Origin: an uncultured Flavobacteriales bacterium
Lineage (GTDB): Bacteria > Bacteroidota > Bacteroidia > Flavobacteriales_D > Crocinitomicaceae
Assembly (NCBI GenBank): GCA_903879765.1
Contig: CAIRMS010000378.1
Coordinates: forward strand, 1 to 16,672
Direction of reading: 5' to 3'
Length of the DNA stretch: 16,672 bases
Within the stretch, counting starts at the first letter, position 1; each line of letters starts with the position of its first letter. The notes beneath the pieces are model-generated. The model did no database searches, was not told where the DNA came from, and was given only the letters and a program-made list of their open reading frames with translations. The position numbers were made by a program, and so were the translations under genes. Shown piece after piece: positions 1 to 8,425 of the stretch.

Positions 1-135
1 CGTGACTTTATACATGCTGCAGGCATGAATATGTCCAACATTCAATAGCGCAAGAAACACAATAAAATAAATGATGAACATTTGTTTAATCAACTCGTAT
101 TGGACTGAAAAACTCCTTCTGTTGCCGTTGCTCAT
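1..135 (-). CDS. Exported Ntn-type cysteine hydrolase (linear amide C-N hydrolase-like), N-terminal fragment
   Basis: Partial gene running off the left edge; 45 codons are visible from an ATG at 135. They read as a basic n-region (R6, R7, K17), a hydrophobic core at about residues 19-36, then HA-CSMYKVT. A Cys directly after a signal-peptide-like Ala, followed by SMYKV, resembles the mature N-terminus of Bacteroidota choloylglycine/penicillin V acylase/carcinine-hydrolase-like enzymes, where that Cys becomes the catalytic N-terminal nucleophile after cleavage. I chose the ATG at 135 because it supplies the positive n-region and lies 5 bases from the stop of the upstream esterase gene; an in-frame ATG at 81 (MFIIYF) is the alternative and would lack basic residues. 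The gene is last in the visible run with the acyltransferase and CE2-like esterase, suggesting co-transcription. The family call rests on about 8 residues, and a lipoprotein reading of the Cys is not excluded. Confidence 0.5.
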   Translation of the reverse strand, partial: MSNGNRRSFSVQYELIKQMFIIYFIVFLALLNVGHIHACSMYKVT

Positions 136-140
136 TGTTT

Positions 141-1220
141 TCAAATGTTATGAGCATCAAGAAACGATTTTAATTCATACATCATGAACCGATGTTGCTC
201 GACCGTAGGATGTTTATCGTAACCGCTGCAATAAATTCCCTCATAATGAAAGGAAGCAATGCGATTATCCCCTTTTTGCTGATACCAACGAATGACTTTT
301 TGAATACTTTTTTTCATTTTTTGTTTTAAATCCAAACTTGCCATTGGACTCGTGCAGCAAATGATCCAACTTTTTGGATATTTCCTTCTTAAATCAATTA
401 AAAACTCCTTGTATTTTCGTTCATAATTCATCATTTCATTCCCCCCATCATTTTGACCTAAGGTAATAAAAACGACATCAGGCTTTTTAACAAACGACCA
501 TTTTTTGTGTTCCGTATGAAAATCAATGTGCTCATACACCTTGGGCATCGTGTTCTTGAGTCCACAGCAACTTTTATTCATCCCGATACCAGAAACCGAA
601 CTTAAAACCCAATCGGCATTTCGCTCCCTTGCCAATCTTGCCCCATAACTTAAGTACGCATTATGGTAATCATACCAGGAACCTTTTCCAAAGGGAATAC
701 TGGATTGATCTGCTCCATTACCACAGGTTATCGAATCACCAATAAATTCAAATAAACGTTTTCGTGGTTTCTTCCATTTACACAACTTTTGACAATAAAT
801 TCCATTGATTTTAATAAAGCCGATGGCACTTTCTGTGTTTTTACAGACCAAAACATGGTGTTTTCCACCCTTCGCATCTTTGTATAGTTGAATACGGTTT
901 ATTCGTGATCCTAATCTGATGCGCTTTGTTTTTCCATGGTCCAAAACAATCTCAAGGTAATTGTGTGTGTTGCCAAATTTCACTTCATCTTCAACAACGA
1001 TCTCACAACTTGTTCCTTCTGACTCAAACTCAAGGTATGTTCCGGGTGCCCATGCTTTTGGGGAATCCTTATCCGAAAAATCAAATCTTCCGACATAATG
1101 AATTCGCTCATCATTTGCTTCATAAAAAGAAATTTCTTCTTTTTGCCAAAAATGCAGCACAATAAATACGGTTGTTCCTAGAAAGAATAAAATAAAAACA
1201 AATATGGCAATTCTTCGCAT
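141..1220 (-). CDS. Membrane-anchored SGNH/CE2-family carbohydrate esterase
   Basis: 359 aa, probable deacetylase of an acetylated glycan, acting outside the cytoplasmic membrane. A single N-terminal hydrophobic segment (about residues 4-23) after MRR acts as uncleaved anchor or signal. Residues about 40-150 have the beta-rich character of the jelly-roll domain that precedes the catalytic domain in CE2 acetyl-xylan esterases. The SGNH part follows: block I FIGDSITCGNG with nucleophile S163, the oxyanion-hole block LGQNDGG with N257, and DKHP with D335 and H337 near the C-terminus. This two-domain order and length fit CE2 enzymes. The stop is TGA, and a second in-frame TGA follows two codons later. 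The start lies 4 bases after the stop of the acyltransferase gene, so the two are almost certainly one operon; together they suggest adding and removing O-acetyl groups on the same surface polymer. The substrate cannot be read from the sequence. Confidence 0.82.
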   Translation of the reverse strand: MRRIAIFVFILFFLGTTVFIVLHFWQKEEISFYEANDERIHYVGRFDFSDKDSPKAWAPGTYLEFESEGTSCEIVVEDEVKFGNTHNYLEIVLDHGKTKRIRLGSRINRIQLYKDAKGGKHHVLVCKNTESAIGFIKINGIYCQKLCKWKKPRKRLFEFIGDSITCGNGADQSSIPFGKGSWYDYHNAYLSYGARLARERNADWVLSSVSGIGMNKSCCGLKNTMPKVYEHIDFHTEHKKWSFVKKPDVVFITLGQNDGGNEMMNYERKYKEFLIDLRRKYPKSWIICCTSPMASLDLKQKMKKSIQKVIRWYQQKGDNRIASFHYEGIYCSGYDKHPTVEQHRFMMYELKSFLDAHNI

Positions 1221-1224
1221 GAAA

Positions 1225-2397
1225 TTAAGCCCGTTTTTTGTCCCGCAACTTCATGAATGGAATTTCAACTAATTGATAAAGGACATAAGAAATGGATATG
1301 GTAAATACCCAGAATAAGACGTAGTCCATAAACCAATATTCACCAGGGACAAATTTTCCTACACTGTAATTTCCGTGAATGGTGTGTTTGATGATGGCTA
1401 TCGTTACGACGTTTAAATTCACCAAGTACATCGAATAGGAAATCAAACTAAAGAACGAAATCCAGACCGTCCATTTTCCGAATCCCTTGCGTAAATTGGA
1501 CATGAATGGAAGCATGAAAAATACAGCCAGCGATTTTAAAGAAGGACACCAAATATTGGAGAAAGGACCGTAGCTTTTTCCCATTTGGAACTTTGAATAA
1601 TACAATAAATATAATCCGACAAACACCAACAGAATGTTCCATTTAGCATTCCATACTTTTGGATAATAGTAGGCAAAAAATGCCCCTAGAACCCCATACA
1701 TAATCGAGTCTAAGCGAGGAATCACTTGATAATCTATTCCGTAACTCAAGAATTTTTTAAAGAGTTTAATCTGATACGGATTTGGGTGATCCGACAAACC
1801 CCAAGAATAATATAAATCATAACGGTAATACGTTACAAGCGCAATCATTCCAATAGACACAAAGAAAATGGTCCATTTAATAGAACTTTTAAATAGGATT
1901 AGGACGGAGAAAAGAATCAAGGGTACAGATAAATAAAACCATTCTTCAATACTCAAACTCCATGCTTCAGCAAAGAATCCTGGACGGTAATGACCAAAAA
2001 TATTTTGCGTAAAAATGAAAAACCGGAACCATTCTTTGGGGAAATTAACTGGAAAGAAAAGCAGTGTGTACGCCAATAAAAACAAGAGAACCAAAATGTA
2101 TACAGGAACAGTTCGCATCCATCTCCTCTTCCAAAAATCGAGCAGACCGGCAAACGTCGGCGTGTCCTTATTCAGGATTTTAACCAAAATTCCACCAATT
2201 AAAAATCCACTCAAGACAAAAAAGATTGCTACCCCATCATATAAGAATGGATTCACTGCTTTTTTAAACTGCTGCGGCACGAGGATTAAACTATGTCCAA
2301 GCAACACCATGAAAATGGCTACAAATCGTAAGATGTCCAAACCAAAAATTCTGTTTTCTGAAATCTCAAATTGAAACAAACGGCGGAGGATAGACAT
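1225..2397 (-). CDS. Acyltransferase 3 family (OafA/YrhL-like) integral membrane O-acyltransferase
   Basis: 390 aa with about ten hydrophobic segments spread along its length, the usual layout of the AT3 family, which transfers acetyl or other acyl groups to sugars of the cell envelope. The N-terminus carries the family signature LDILRFVA (residues 20-27) followed by LLGHS; R24 and H35 have the same 11-residue spacing as the Arg and His known to be essential in OafA-type proteins. The region AEAWSLSIEEWFYL is also typical of the family. There is no fused C-terminal SGNH domain; a separate SGNH esterase gene follows after only 4 bases. The gene is first in a minus-strand run, and a perfect TANNTTTG-type -7 box lies about 30 bases upstream of its ATG. 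Acceptor and acyl group are unknown. The family assignment is firm; the role in glycan acetylation is inferred. Confidence 0.9.
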   Translation of the reverse strand: MSILRRLFQFEISENRIFGLDILRFVAIFMVLLGHSLILVPQQFKKAVNPFLYDGVAIFFVLSGFLIGGILVKILNKDTPTFAGLLDFWKRRWMRTVPVYILVLLFLLAYTLLFFPVNFPKEWFRFFIFTQNIFGHYRPGFFAEAWSLSIEEWFYLSVPLILFSVLILFKSSIKWTIFFVSIGMIALVTYYRYDLYYSWGLSDHPNPYQIKLFKKFLSYGIDYQVIPRLDSIMYGVLGAFFAYYYPKVWNAKWNILLVFVGLYLLYYSKFQMGKSYGPFSNIWCPSLKSLAVFFMLPFMSNLRKGFGKWTVWISFFSLISYSMYLVNLNVVTIAIIKHTIHGNYSVGKFVPGEYWFMDYVLFWVFTISISYVLYQLVEIPFMKLRDKKRA

Positions 2398-2428
2398 TAC
2401 GTTGGAATATATTTATTGGTCAAGAACC

Positions 2429-2436
2429 CAAATTTA
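2429..2436 (-). promoter_or_regulatory. Candidate Bacteroidota -7 box for the acyltransferase operon
   Basis: On the minus strand this reads TAAATTTG, an exact match to the Bacteroidota -7 consensus TANNTTTG. It lies about 30 bases before the acyltransferase ATG, giving a short leader. I do not find a TTG (-33) at the usual 17-23 base spacing, so the call rests on the -7 box and its position in the divergent intergenic region. Confidence 0.35.
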
Positions 2437-2515
2437 AACAATGTTATCGAAAATTCTTTGATTTATTCTAAATTGTAATAAGAATGAATGGCATTATTTT
2501 GGTGAGAATTTAGCC

Positions 2516-2543
2516 TTGTGACCAAGACATTTCACTAATTTCG
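2516..2543 (+). promoter_or_regulatory. Candidate promoter for the sialate O-acetylesterase-like gene
   Basis: TTG at 2516-2518, a 17-base spacer, then TAATTTCG at 2536-2543, which matches the Bacteroidota -7 consensus TANNTTTG at all but one position. Transcription would start roughly 14 bases before the ATG at 2562. The 164-base divergent intergenic region (2398-2561) holds this and the opposing box at 2429-2436; I see nothing else in it. Confidence 0.4.
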
Positions 2544-2561
2544 TTTCGCGAATACACACCT

Positions 2562-3977
2562 ATGAAAAAGTTAACCTATTTAACACTGTTTCTTTTGTTT
2601 CAATGGCAACTCAAAGCAGCCATTAAATTGCCTTCAATACTCAGTGACGACATGGTTTTACAACAAAAAAGTGTTGTAAAATTATGGGGGACGAGCAACA
2701 CAAAAAAGAATATCAGTGTGAAAGTCAGCTGGACAAATACAGTTTTTTCTTGCGTAACAAAAAAAGATGGATCATGGGAACTTAGTCTTTTTACTCCCAA
2801 GGGTTCTTTTGAGAAACAAAGCATCACGATCAGTGACGGCAATCCACTCACGTTAAGCAACATCCTAATTGGCGAGGTTTGGTTATGCGCTGGTCAATCC
2901 AACATGGCCATGACTTATTCCGGATACCGAAATCAACCCATAGCCAATGCCAAAGAAGACATCGAGGCAGCAAATGAAGAAAGCGGCATACGAATGTTCA
3001 ATGTTGAAAAAACAGCAGCTTATACACCAGCAATTTCTACCAAAGGAAAATGGTTGCTTAGTAATCCAAAAAACGCGACCTTGTTTAGTGTTGTCGGATA
3101 TACGTATGCCAAACAACTTCAAAAAACACTGAATTGTCCCGTTGGAATCATTAACAGCAGCTATGGAGGATCGACCATTGAAGGATGGCTCAATCAGAGT
3201 ACGGTTCAAAAATATGCCGACTATCCTTTCAATGCCAATATTCCCGATTCTTTAAGTCACATAAGACCATGTGTGATGTTTCAAGGAATGATTCGACCAA
3301 TACGAAATTATCAAATCAAAGGATTTGTTTGGTATCAAGGTGAAGGGAATGTTGGACGTTCCGCAACCTATTCACAAAAACTTCAAGACCTCGCTTATCT
3401 CTTTCGTTTTACGTTTGATAATCCGGAGTTGCCTTTTTATGTGGTTGAAATTGCGCCTTATCTATATGAAAGCATTAGTGAACCCGCAAAAGTGCGAGAA
3501 GCACAATTCATGGCAACGCACACACTCGCAAATTCAGGAATGGTTTCTACAAATGATTTAGTTTCCGCAAATGAAGCGAATTGTATTCATCCATCGAATA
3601 AACAACCGATTGGTGAACGATTAGGAAATTTATCCTTGCTAGAAACGTACGACTACGATACCATACAAGCGCAATCACCCAGCTTTAATCACATCGAAAT
3701 TCAGTATGATTCAGTGATCTTGTTTTTTGACAATGCTTATCAAGGACTTCAGCACGAAGGAACAATCATTGGATTTGAACTTAGTGATTCGATGCATGAA
3801 TTCCATCCAGTTGCTGCTAAATTTGGAAAAGAAAAAAATACCATTATTATCCCACTTGAAAATGGCGCAAGCTTTCACGCATTGCGGTACTGTTTTAAAA
3901 ACTATCAAGTTGGGAATGTGAAAAATAGTGCGGGCTTACCTTTAGTTCCTTTTCGAACAGATCAATGGGAAGAGTAA
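2562..3977 (+). CDS. Sialate O-acetylesterase-like SGNH hydrolase (secreted)
   Basis: 471 aa, predicted to remove O-acetyl groups from sialic acid or a related glycan in the periplasm or outside. A signal peptide is clear: MKK, a hydrophobic core, and a probable cut near QLKA/AI (about residue 19). The opening AIKLPSILSDDMVLQQ and the beta-rich region to about residue 100 are typical of the family, including its VKLWG strand. The catalytic motifs follow: LCAGQSNMAM with nucleophile S113, SSYGGSTIEGWL (199-210), WYQGEGNV (257-264), and the C-terminal His motif IHPSNKQP with H343. The order matches the family. The length is at the shorter end for the group. It stands opposite the acyltransferase/CE2 operon, and a membrane GT-C-like protein follows after 33 bases in the same frame. 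True sialic acid specificity is not shown; no sialic acid catabolic genes are visible, so a general O-acetylesterase is equally possible. Confidence 0.87.
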   Translation: MKKLTYLTLFLLFQWQLKAAIKLPSILSDDMVLQQKSVVKLWGTSNTKKNISVKVSWTNTVFSCVTKKDGSWELSLFTPKGSFEKQSITISDGNPLTLSNILIGEVWLCAGQSNMAMTYSGYRNQPIANAKEDIEAANEESGIRMFNVEKTAAYTPAISTKGKWLLSNPKNATLFSVVGYTYAKQLQKTLNCPVGIINSSYGGSTIEGWLNQSTVQKYADYPFNANIPDSLSHIRPCVMFQGMIRPIRNYQIKGFVWYQGEGNVGRSATYSQKLQDLAYLFRFTFDNPELPFYVVEIAPYLYESISEPAKVREAQFMATHTLANSGMVSTNDLVSANEANCIHPSNKQPIGERLGNLSLLETYDYDTIQAQSPSFNHIEIQYDSVILFFDNAYQGLQHEGTIIGFELSDSMHEFHPVAAKFGKEKNTIIIPLENGASFHALRYCFKNYQVGNVKNSAGLPLVPFRTDQWEE

Positions 3978-4010
3978 GCGCTTAAGTTAATTTTACTAAT
4001 AAATGGCTAT

Positions 4011-6167
4011 TTGAAACAAGTGATTTTTTATTTTCAACGAAATCGACCAGAAGTATTACTGCTTTTCATCTCGGCTTGTTTTTTAATTTGGCAACTTCCA
4101 GCGTTGATTTTTCATCCCAATGACATCCTTTTAGCGGGAGATGGTGATGGACTGAAAAGTTACTATTGCTTTTTTTACCACACACATTACGACGAATCCC
4201 TGGTTCACTTTTCTGGTATGAATTACCCACATGGGGAACATTATTTATTTACCGATGGATTTCCACCCATTGCTTGGATCATCCAGCTACTCCCCTTCTT
4301 AAAACCTTATGGAATTGCCCTCATTCACTTAAGCTTACTATTAAGTTTATGGCTCACACCTCTATTTATTTATTCGGTTTTAAAGAAATTTAAAACAGAA
4401 ACATGGATCGCTATTGTTGGATCAATTACCCTATTTTTGCTGCAGCCACAGTTTCCTCGTTTATTTAGTCATTTAAGTTTAGCTTATTCCATCTTCTTTC
4501 CCCTGTCTTGGTATTTACTGATCCGATACAAAGAAAGCCTGGCATCTAAAAAATGGATGCTTGTATTAATCATCAATCAACTTTTCTGGTATTTCATGCA
4601 TCCCTACCTTGGTTTCATGATTACCTTGTTTTACGGAATTCATTGGTTTTTACACCAATTTTCGAACAAATTGGCCTGGAAAGGGCGCGTCATGGACCTG
4701 ATTCCTGTTGTTTTCCCCGTATTATTCGTTCAGCTGTTTTTGAAATGGACGGACCACATAACAGATCGACCAACAAATCCATATGGTTTTTTCGAATACC
4801 AAGCACATTGGAAAAGCATTTTCTTGCCTCCAAAAGGTGGACTTCATCAATGGATGGAACAGTTCATTTCATTTGAGGAATTCCGCTGGGAAGGACAAGC
4901 GTACGTAGGATTCCTTACACTTCTTATGTTGAGTATTGGATTGATCTATGGAATCATTTACATATTAAGAAGACAGAAACAACTGAATGATCTGACTCGA
5001 AATTTACTCGTTGCATTCATTGCCGCTTTGTTTATGTTGATTCTTTCCTTTGGCTTTCCATTTAATGGCAATCCAGGTTGGTTAGAAACACTTACTTTTC
5101 TGAAACAATTTAGGGCACTTGGGAGGTTCTCTTGGCCATTTTTCTATGTGAGTGGAATCCTTGGAATCGTCGTTTTATCTGTTCTTTACAAACAATTCAG
5201 TTCTTTGGAGAAAAACCCGGTCAGACACTATCTATCCATTGTTGTTGTTTCCATTTTATTCAGTGTTCAGCTCTTTGAAGCATGGAACTTATTGGCCATT
5301 CCGAAATCTTTTACTACTAATTTATTTGACCATAAACTACTCAACAAGGAAGAAAAAGCATTGATTAAAATCTGTGAAAAAGGAACAAATCGCGCCATAT
5401 TACCGCTTCCTTGGTTTCATATTGGATCAGAGATTTATGGGAAAGAAGCAAGCGCTGAAACCCTTCGGAATTCATTTCTTCTATCCGCTCATACAGGCAC
5501 TCCGTTGTACGCGGTCATGATGGGACGAAGCTCTAAAAAACAAACAGTAGATTACTTTCATTCTTTGGGGACAGAAAACACCTCGGTTCAAAGGCATTTA
5601 AACAAACTCTGGATTTTCCGTTCTCAAAACAGCACCTTATACGATGAGGATGAGCAATTGATTTTTAACAAGGCCCGTTCTATCTACAAAAATCACTTTG
5701 GAGAGCTAAGGTTATATCAGAAACTTCCTGCTGATCAAGAATCAAAAAGGAAATTCAAACAAATCGTTTTCGATGATTTTGATGATCAAAAGAAATGGGG
5801 CGGACAGATCAATTACACTAAATTCCGCGGACTCATTGAGAATTACAATACTCTTCTCACCTTAGATTCAAGTCAAGTGAAACCAGGATGTTGGTACGAA
5901 ATCAGCTTTGACTATTTCCCGGATTGGACAAAACCGATTGACAACGTGTGTTACCTCGAGTACATTGATCCAAAAACGAAGGAGGTTCGTTGGTTTTATG
6001 GACGAAGCGTGGGATCTTACACTGGAATTCAAAACAACTCAATCAAGGTAAAGATTCGCTTTAAATCACAGGAATTTCCTTGCAAGTATAATTGCTTCCT
6101 TCGAGGTTCGGGGAAAAATATCTTTTTTGAGGTAGATAAGCTTCGTGTACGAGAATTACTAAACTAA
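4011..6167 (+). CDS. Large multi-pass membrane protein, GT-C glycosyltransferase-like
   Basis: 718 aa. The first 430 or so residues contain about ten to eleven hydrophobic helices; the remaining 290 residues are mostly soluble with a C-terminal beta-rich stretch. After the first helix comes an acidic loop GDGDGLKSYY (about residues 43-51), of the kind found in the first extracytoplasmic loop of GT-C enzymes that use lipid-linked sugars. I do not recognise a specific named family and call it GT-C-like from topology plus this loop. The chosen start is a TTG at 4011, because the first helix lies just behind it and the next in-frame ATG falls around residue 70. A stop four codons after the ATG at 4003 (another frame) overlaps this TTG. 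It follows the O-acetylesterase gene by 33 bases and is probably co-transcribed. A strong terminator follows. A role in envelope glycan assembly is inferred from the neighbours. Confidence 0.72.
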   Translation: MKQVIFYFQRNRPEVLLLFISACFLIWQLPALIFHPNDILLAGDGDGLKSYYCFFYHTHYDESLVHFSGMNYPHGEHYLFTDGFPPIAWIIQLLPFLKPYGIALIHLSLLLSLWLTPLFIYSVLKKFKTETWIAIVGSITLFLLQPQFPRLFSHLSLAYSIFFPLSWYLLIRYKESLASKKWMLVLIINQLFWYFMHPYLGFMITLFYGIHWFLHQFSNKLAWKGRVMDLIPVVFPVLFVQLFLKWTDHITDRPTNPYGFFEYQAHWKSIFLPPKGGLHQWMEQFISFEEFRWEGQAYVGFLTLLMLSIGLIYGIIYILRRQKQLNDLTRNLLVAFIAALFMLILSFGFPFNGNPGWLETLTFLKQFRALGRFSWPFFYVSGILGIVVLSVLYKQFSSLEKNPVRHYLSIVVVSILFSVQLFEAWNLLAIPKSFTTNLFDHKLLNKEEKALIKICEKGTNRAILPLPWFHIGSEIYGKEASAETLRNSFLLSAHTGTPLYAVMMGRSSKKQTVDYFHSLGTENTSVQRHLNKLWIFRSQNSTLYDEDEQLIFNKARSIYKNHFGELRLYQKLPADQESKRKFKQIVFDDFDDQKKWGGQINYTKFRGLIENYNTLLTLDSSQVKPGCWYEISFDYFPDWTKPIDNVCYLEYIDPKTKEVRWFYGRSVGSYTGIQNNSIKVKIRFKSQEFPCKYNCFLRGSGKNIFFEVDKLRVRELLN

Positions 6168-6193
6168 CAAAGGACAAATTTCTTTGTCCTTTG
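6168..6193. terminator. Strong hairpin between convergent genes
   Basis: Directly after the stop codon of the GT-C-like gene lies a perfect 11-bp stem (left arm 6168-6178, right arm 6183-6193) with a 4-base loop, followed on the plus strand by a T-rich run. The carbonic anhydrase gene converges on it from the other side and ends 11 bases away, so it probably serves both directions, although the U-tract is better on the plus strand. Confidence 0.8.
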
Positions 6194-6203
6194 TTTCTCA
6201 TTA

Positions 6204-6839
6204 TTAAATATCTAATTGATATACATCCGAAAGTGATTTATTATCACGTAATGTAATATCAAGGTCTTTAATCAAACCATCATGAATGTCATAAACCCAA
6301 CCATGTACATGAACGGATTGTCCACTTTCCCAAGCGGTTTGGACAATCGACGTTTTTCCTAAGTCCAACACTTGTTCTACTACATTCAGTTCAACAAAAC
6401 GATTAAAACGATCCTTCTCATTTTCAATTGCGTTTAATTCCTCTTGATGAAAACGATAAACGTCTTTTATGTGACGAATCCAGTTATCGATTAATCCGAT
6501 ATGTTTATTTGTCATGGCCGCTTGAACGCCACCACAACCATAATGTCCACAAACGATGATGTGTTTTACTTTCAAAACATTCACGGCGTAATCCAAGACA
6601 GAAAGCATATTCATATCAGAATGCACCACCATGTTTGCAATGTTGCGGTGAACAAAAACCTCACCTGGTTTTGCTCCAATGATTTCGTTCGCCGGAACAC
6701 GGCTATCTGCACAACCGATCCATAAAATTGGTGGACTTTGTCCTAGCGATAAACGCTGAAAATACTCAGGGTCTTGTGCTAATTTAGACTTCACCCAATC
6801 CTTGTTGTTCTGTAATAATTGATTATATAAGTTTTCCAT
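6204..6839 (-). CDS. can: Beta-class carbonic anhydrase
   Basis: 211 aa, cytoplasmic zinc enzyme interconverting CO2 and bicarbonate. The zinc and catalytic residues are all present: C43, D45 and R47 in GCADSRVP, then H99 and C102 in CGHYGCGG. HRNIAN (64-69) and the DYAVNVLKV helix before the second zinc motif are also typical. Length is normal for the bacterial family and there is no signal peptide. The start is 7 bases after the stop of a SulP transporter gene, so the two are very likely translated from one mRNA. SulP/carbonic anhydrase pairing is a known arrangement and suggests the enzyme balances bicarbonate imported by its neighbour. It is the last gene of the unit and runs into the hairpin at 6168-6193. 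Family identity is firm; the symbol could equally be written cynT-like. Confidence 0.95.
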   Translation of the reverse strand: MENLYNQLLQNNKDWVKSKLAQDPEYFQRLSLGQSPPILWIGCADSRVPANEIIGAKPGEVFVHRNIANMVVHSDMNMLSVLDYAVNVLKVKHIIVCGHYGCGGVQAAMTNKHIGLIDNWIRHIKDVYRFHQEELNAIENEKDRFNRFVELNVVEQVLDLGKTSIVQTAWESGQSVHVHGWVYDIHDGLIKDLDITLRDNKSLSDVYQLDI

Positions 6840-6846
6840 GTGAATG

Positions 6847-8394
6847 TTATCTTAAATGTTGAAAATTGATCAGTTGGAAATCTATTTCCTTGTGAATTGA
6901 TCCGTATTTTTTAAATTCTTCTAATAATTCCAATATGTCTTGATCGATACTCTTGCAATTGCTTGCATCAATAGTAATTTTTGATTGAGGAGCCGCGTTC
7001 TCTAATAAGGTATGTATTCCGACCTTATTTAAAAAGGTAACTTCCTCAGACAATTTAATGTGCAGCTCACCTTCCGATTCTATCTTGGTAAAATGATTTT
7101 GAAAGTTTCTACGCAAAATAAAGTAAATCGAAACGATCAGTCCAATGCCAATTCCTTTTAATAAATCTGTGAAAAGAACACCAATGATGGTTAGAATAAA
7201 GGGAATGAACTGATCCATTCCTTTCACATACATTTCCTTAAACAATCCTGCTTTGGTTAATTTATATCCAACCATAATTAAAATCCCGGCAAGTGAAGCT
7301 AAAGGAATTTGATTTAATATGGCGGGTAACAAGATGATTGCAAAAATTAAAAATACACCATGAATCACCGCTGCAAATTTTGTTTGTACCCCAGCATCAA
7401 TATTTGCCGAACTTCGAACAACTACCTGAGTTATGGGTAAGCCGCCAATAAAACCTGAGAAAATATTCCCAACTCCTTGCGCGGTTAATTCTCTACTGGT
7501 GGGCGTTGTGTTCTTTTCAGGGTCCAACTTATCGGTTGCCTCCACGCTCAGTAAAGTTTCCAAACTAGCAACGAGGGCAATGGTAATTGCAACTGTATAA
7601 ACCTGCCAATTTCCTAGTGCGCTAAAATCTGGAAAGAAAAGTATATTGGAAACATCTGAAATACTCGTTAAAATAGGCAACTGTACCAAATGTTTTGAAC
7701 TAACTTCAAGAAATGATCCTTTGGTAAGTAACTGAATTATGACGCCAACCAATACCACAATAAGCGCACTTGGAATCAATTTCATCACTTTGTTTTGCTT
7801 AAAGAATGGTTTATCCAAAAGAATGATGATCAATATGGATAAGACACCAATGAATACGGATCCTTCTTGAAAGGCATTCATAGAATAGGCTAACTCTGTA
7901 AATGTATTATGACCATCAAATTGCCAAAACGATTCGTCACCGAAAAAATCTTTATCATAACCGAGCAAATGTGGGATTTCCTTTAAAATTAAGGTGATGC
8001 CTATTGCTGCCAACATTCCTTTGATCACGGATGTAGGTACATATTTCGCAATGATGCCCAATTTGAAAAACCCAAAAATGAGTTGAATGATTCCCGCCAA
8101 TATCACAGACACTAAAAAAGCTTCGTAGCTCCCTAAAATGCTGATGGAAGAAAGTATAATGGTAATTAATCCAGCCGCAGGTCCTGATACGCCTACACGT
8201 GAACCACTAATTAATCCAACGACTATCCCACCGATGACTCCAGCTAGAAGTCCAGGGAAAACACTCGGCAATGAAGGAATATTTTCCACATTTGTGGAAG
8301 CCAAACCTATTCCAAGACAAAGTGGCAAAGCCACTAAAAAAACAACTAGACCGGCGAGAATATCTTTCCCGAGAAATCTTTTAAAAATACCCAT
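6847..8394 (-). CDS. SulP family anion transporter with C-terminal STAS domain (candidate bicarbonate transporter)
   Basis: 515 aa inner-membrane protein. The SulP hallmarks are clear: ALPLCLGIGLAS near the N-terminus (about 22-33), SGSRVGVSGPAAG (63-75) at the substrate-binding half-helix, and about twelve to fourteen hydrophobic helices up to roughly residue 430. A C-terminal STAS domain follows (about 440-515) with the ITIDASNCKSID segment. SulP members move sulfate, bicarbonate or other anions, usually with Na+ or H+. The carbonic anhydrase gene 7 bases downstream, and the absence of sulfate assimilation genes, favour bicarbonate (BicA-like) or CO2/bicarbonate homeostasis; this is inference and sulfate is not excluded. 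The helix-1 loop reads LASTNVENIPSLPSVFPG. The gene lies 31 bases after a small exported-protein gene and shares the unit that starts near 10525. Confidence 0.9.
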   Translation of the reverse strand: MGIFKRFLGKDILAGLVVFLVALPLCLGIGLASTNVENIPSLPSVFPGLLAGVIGGIVVGLISGSRVGVSGPAAGLITIILSSISILGSYEAFLVSVILAGIIQLIFGFFKLGIIAKYVPTSVIKGMLAAIGITLILKEIPHLLGYDKDFFGDESFWQFDGHNTFTELAYSMNAFQEGSVFIGVLSILIIILLDKPFFKQNKVMKLIPSALIVVLVGVIIQLLTKGSFLEVSSKHLVQLPILTSISDVSNILFFPDFSALGNWQVYTVAITIALVASLETLLSVEATDKLDPEKNTTPTSRELTAQGVGNIFSGFIGGLPITQVVVRSSANIDAGVQTKFAAVIHGVFLIFAIILLPAILNQIPLASLAGILIMVGYKLTKAGLFKEMYVKGMDQFIPFILTIIGVLFTDLLKGIGIGLIVSIYFILRRNFQNHFTKIESEGELHIKLSEEVTFLNKVGIHTLLENAAPQSKITIDASNCKSIDQDILELLEEFKKYGSIHKEIDFQLINFQHLR

Positions 8395-8425
8395 GACATA
8401 CGTTTTAGTGAAAAGTTAATTCTTA

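Noticed and set aside
3975..3984. Palindrome TAAGCGCTTA at the end of the O-acetylesterase gene as a terminator
   Set aside because: Only 10 bp, overlaps the stop codon, lacks a loop and a U-tract, and the next gene follows after 33 bases.
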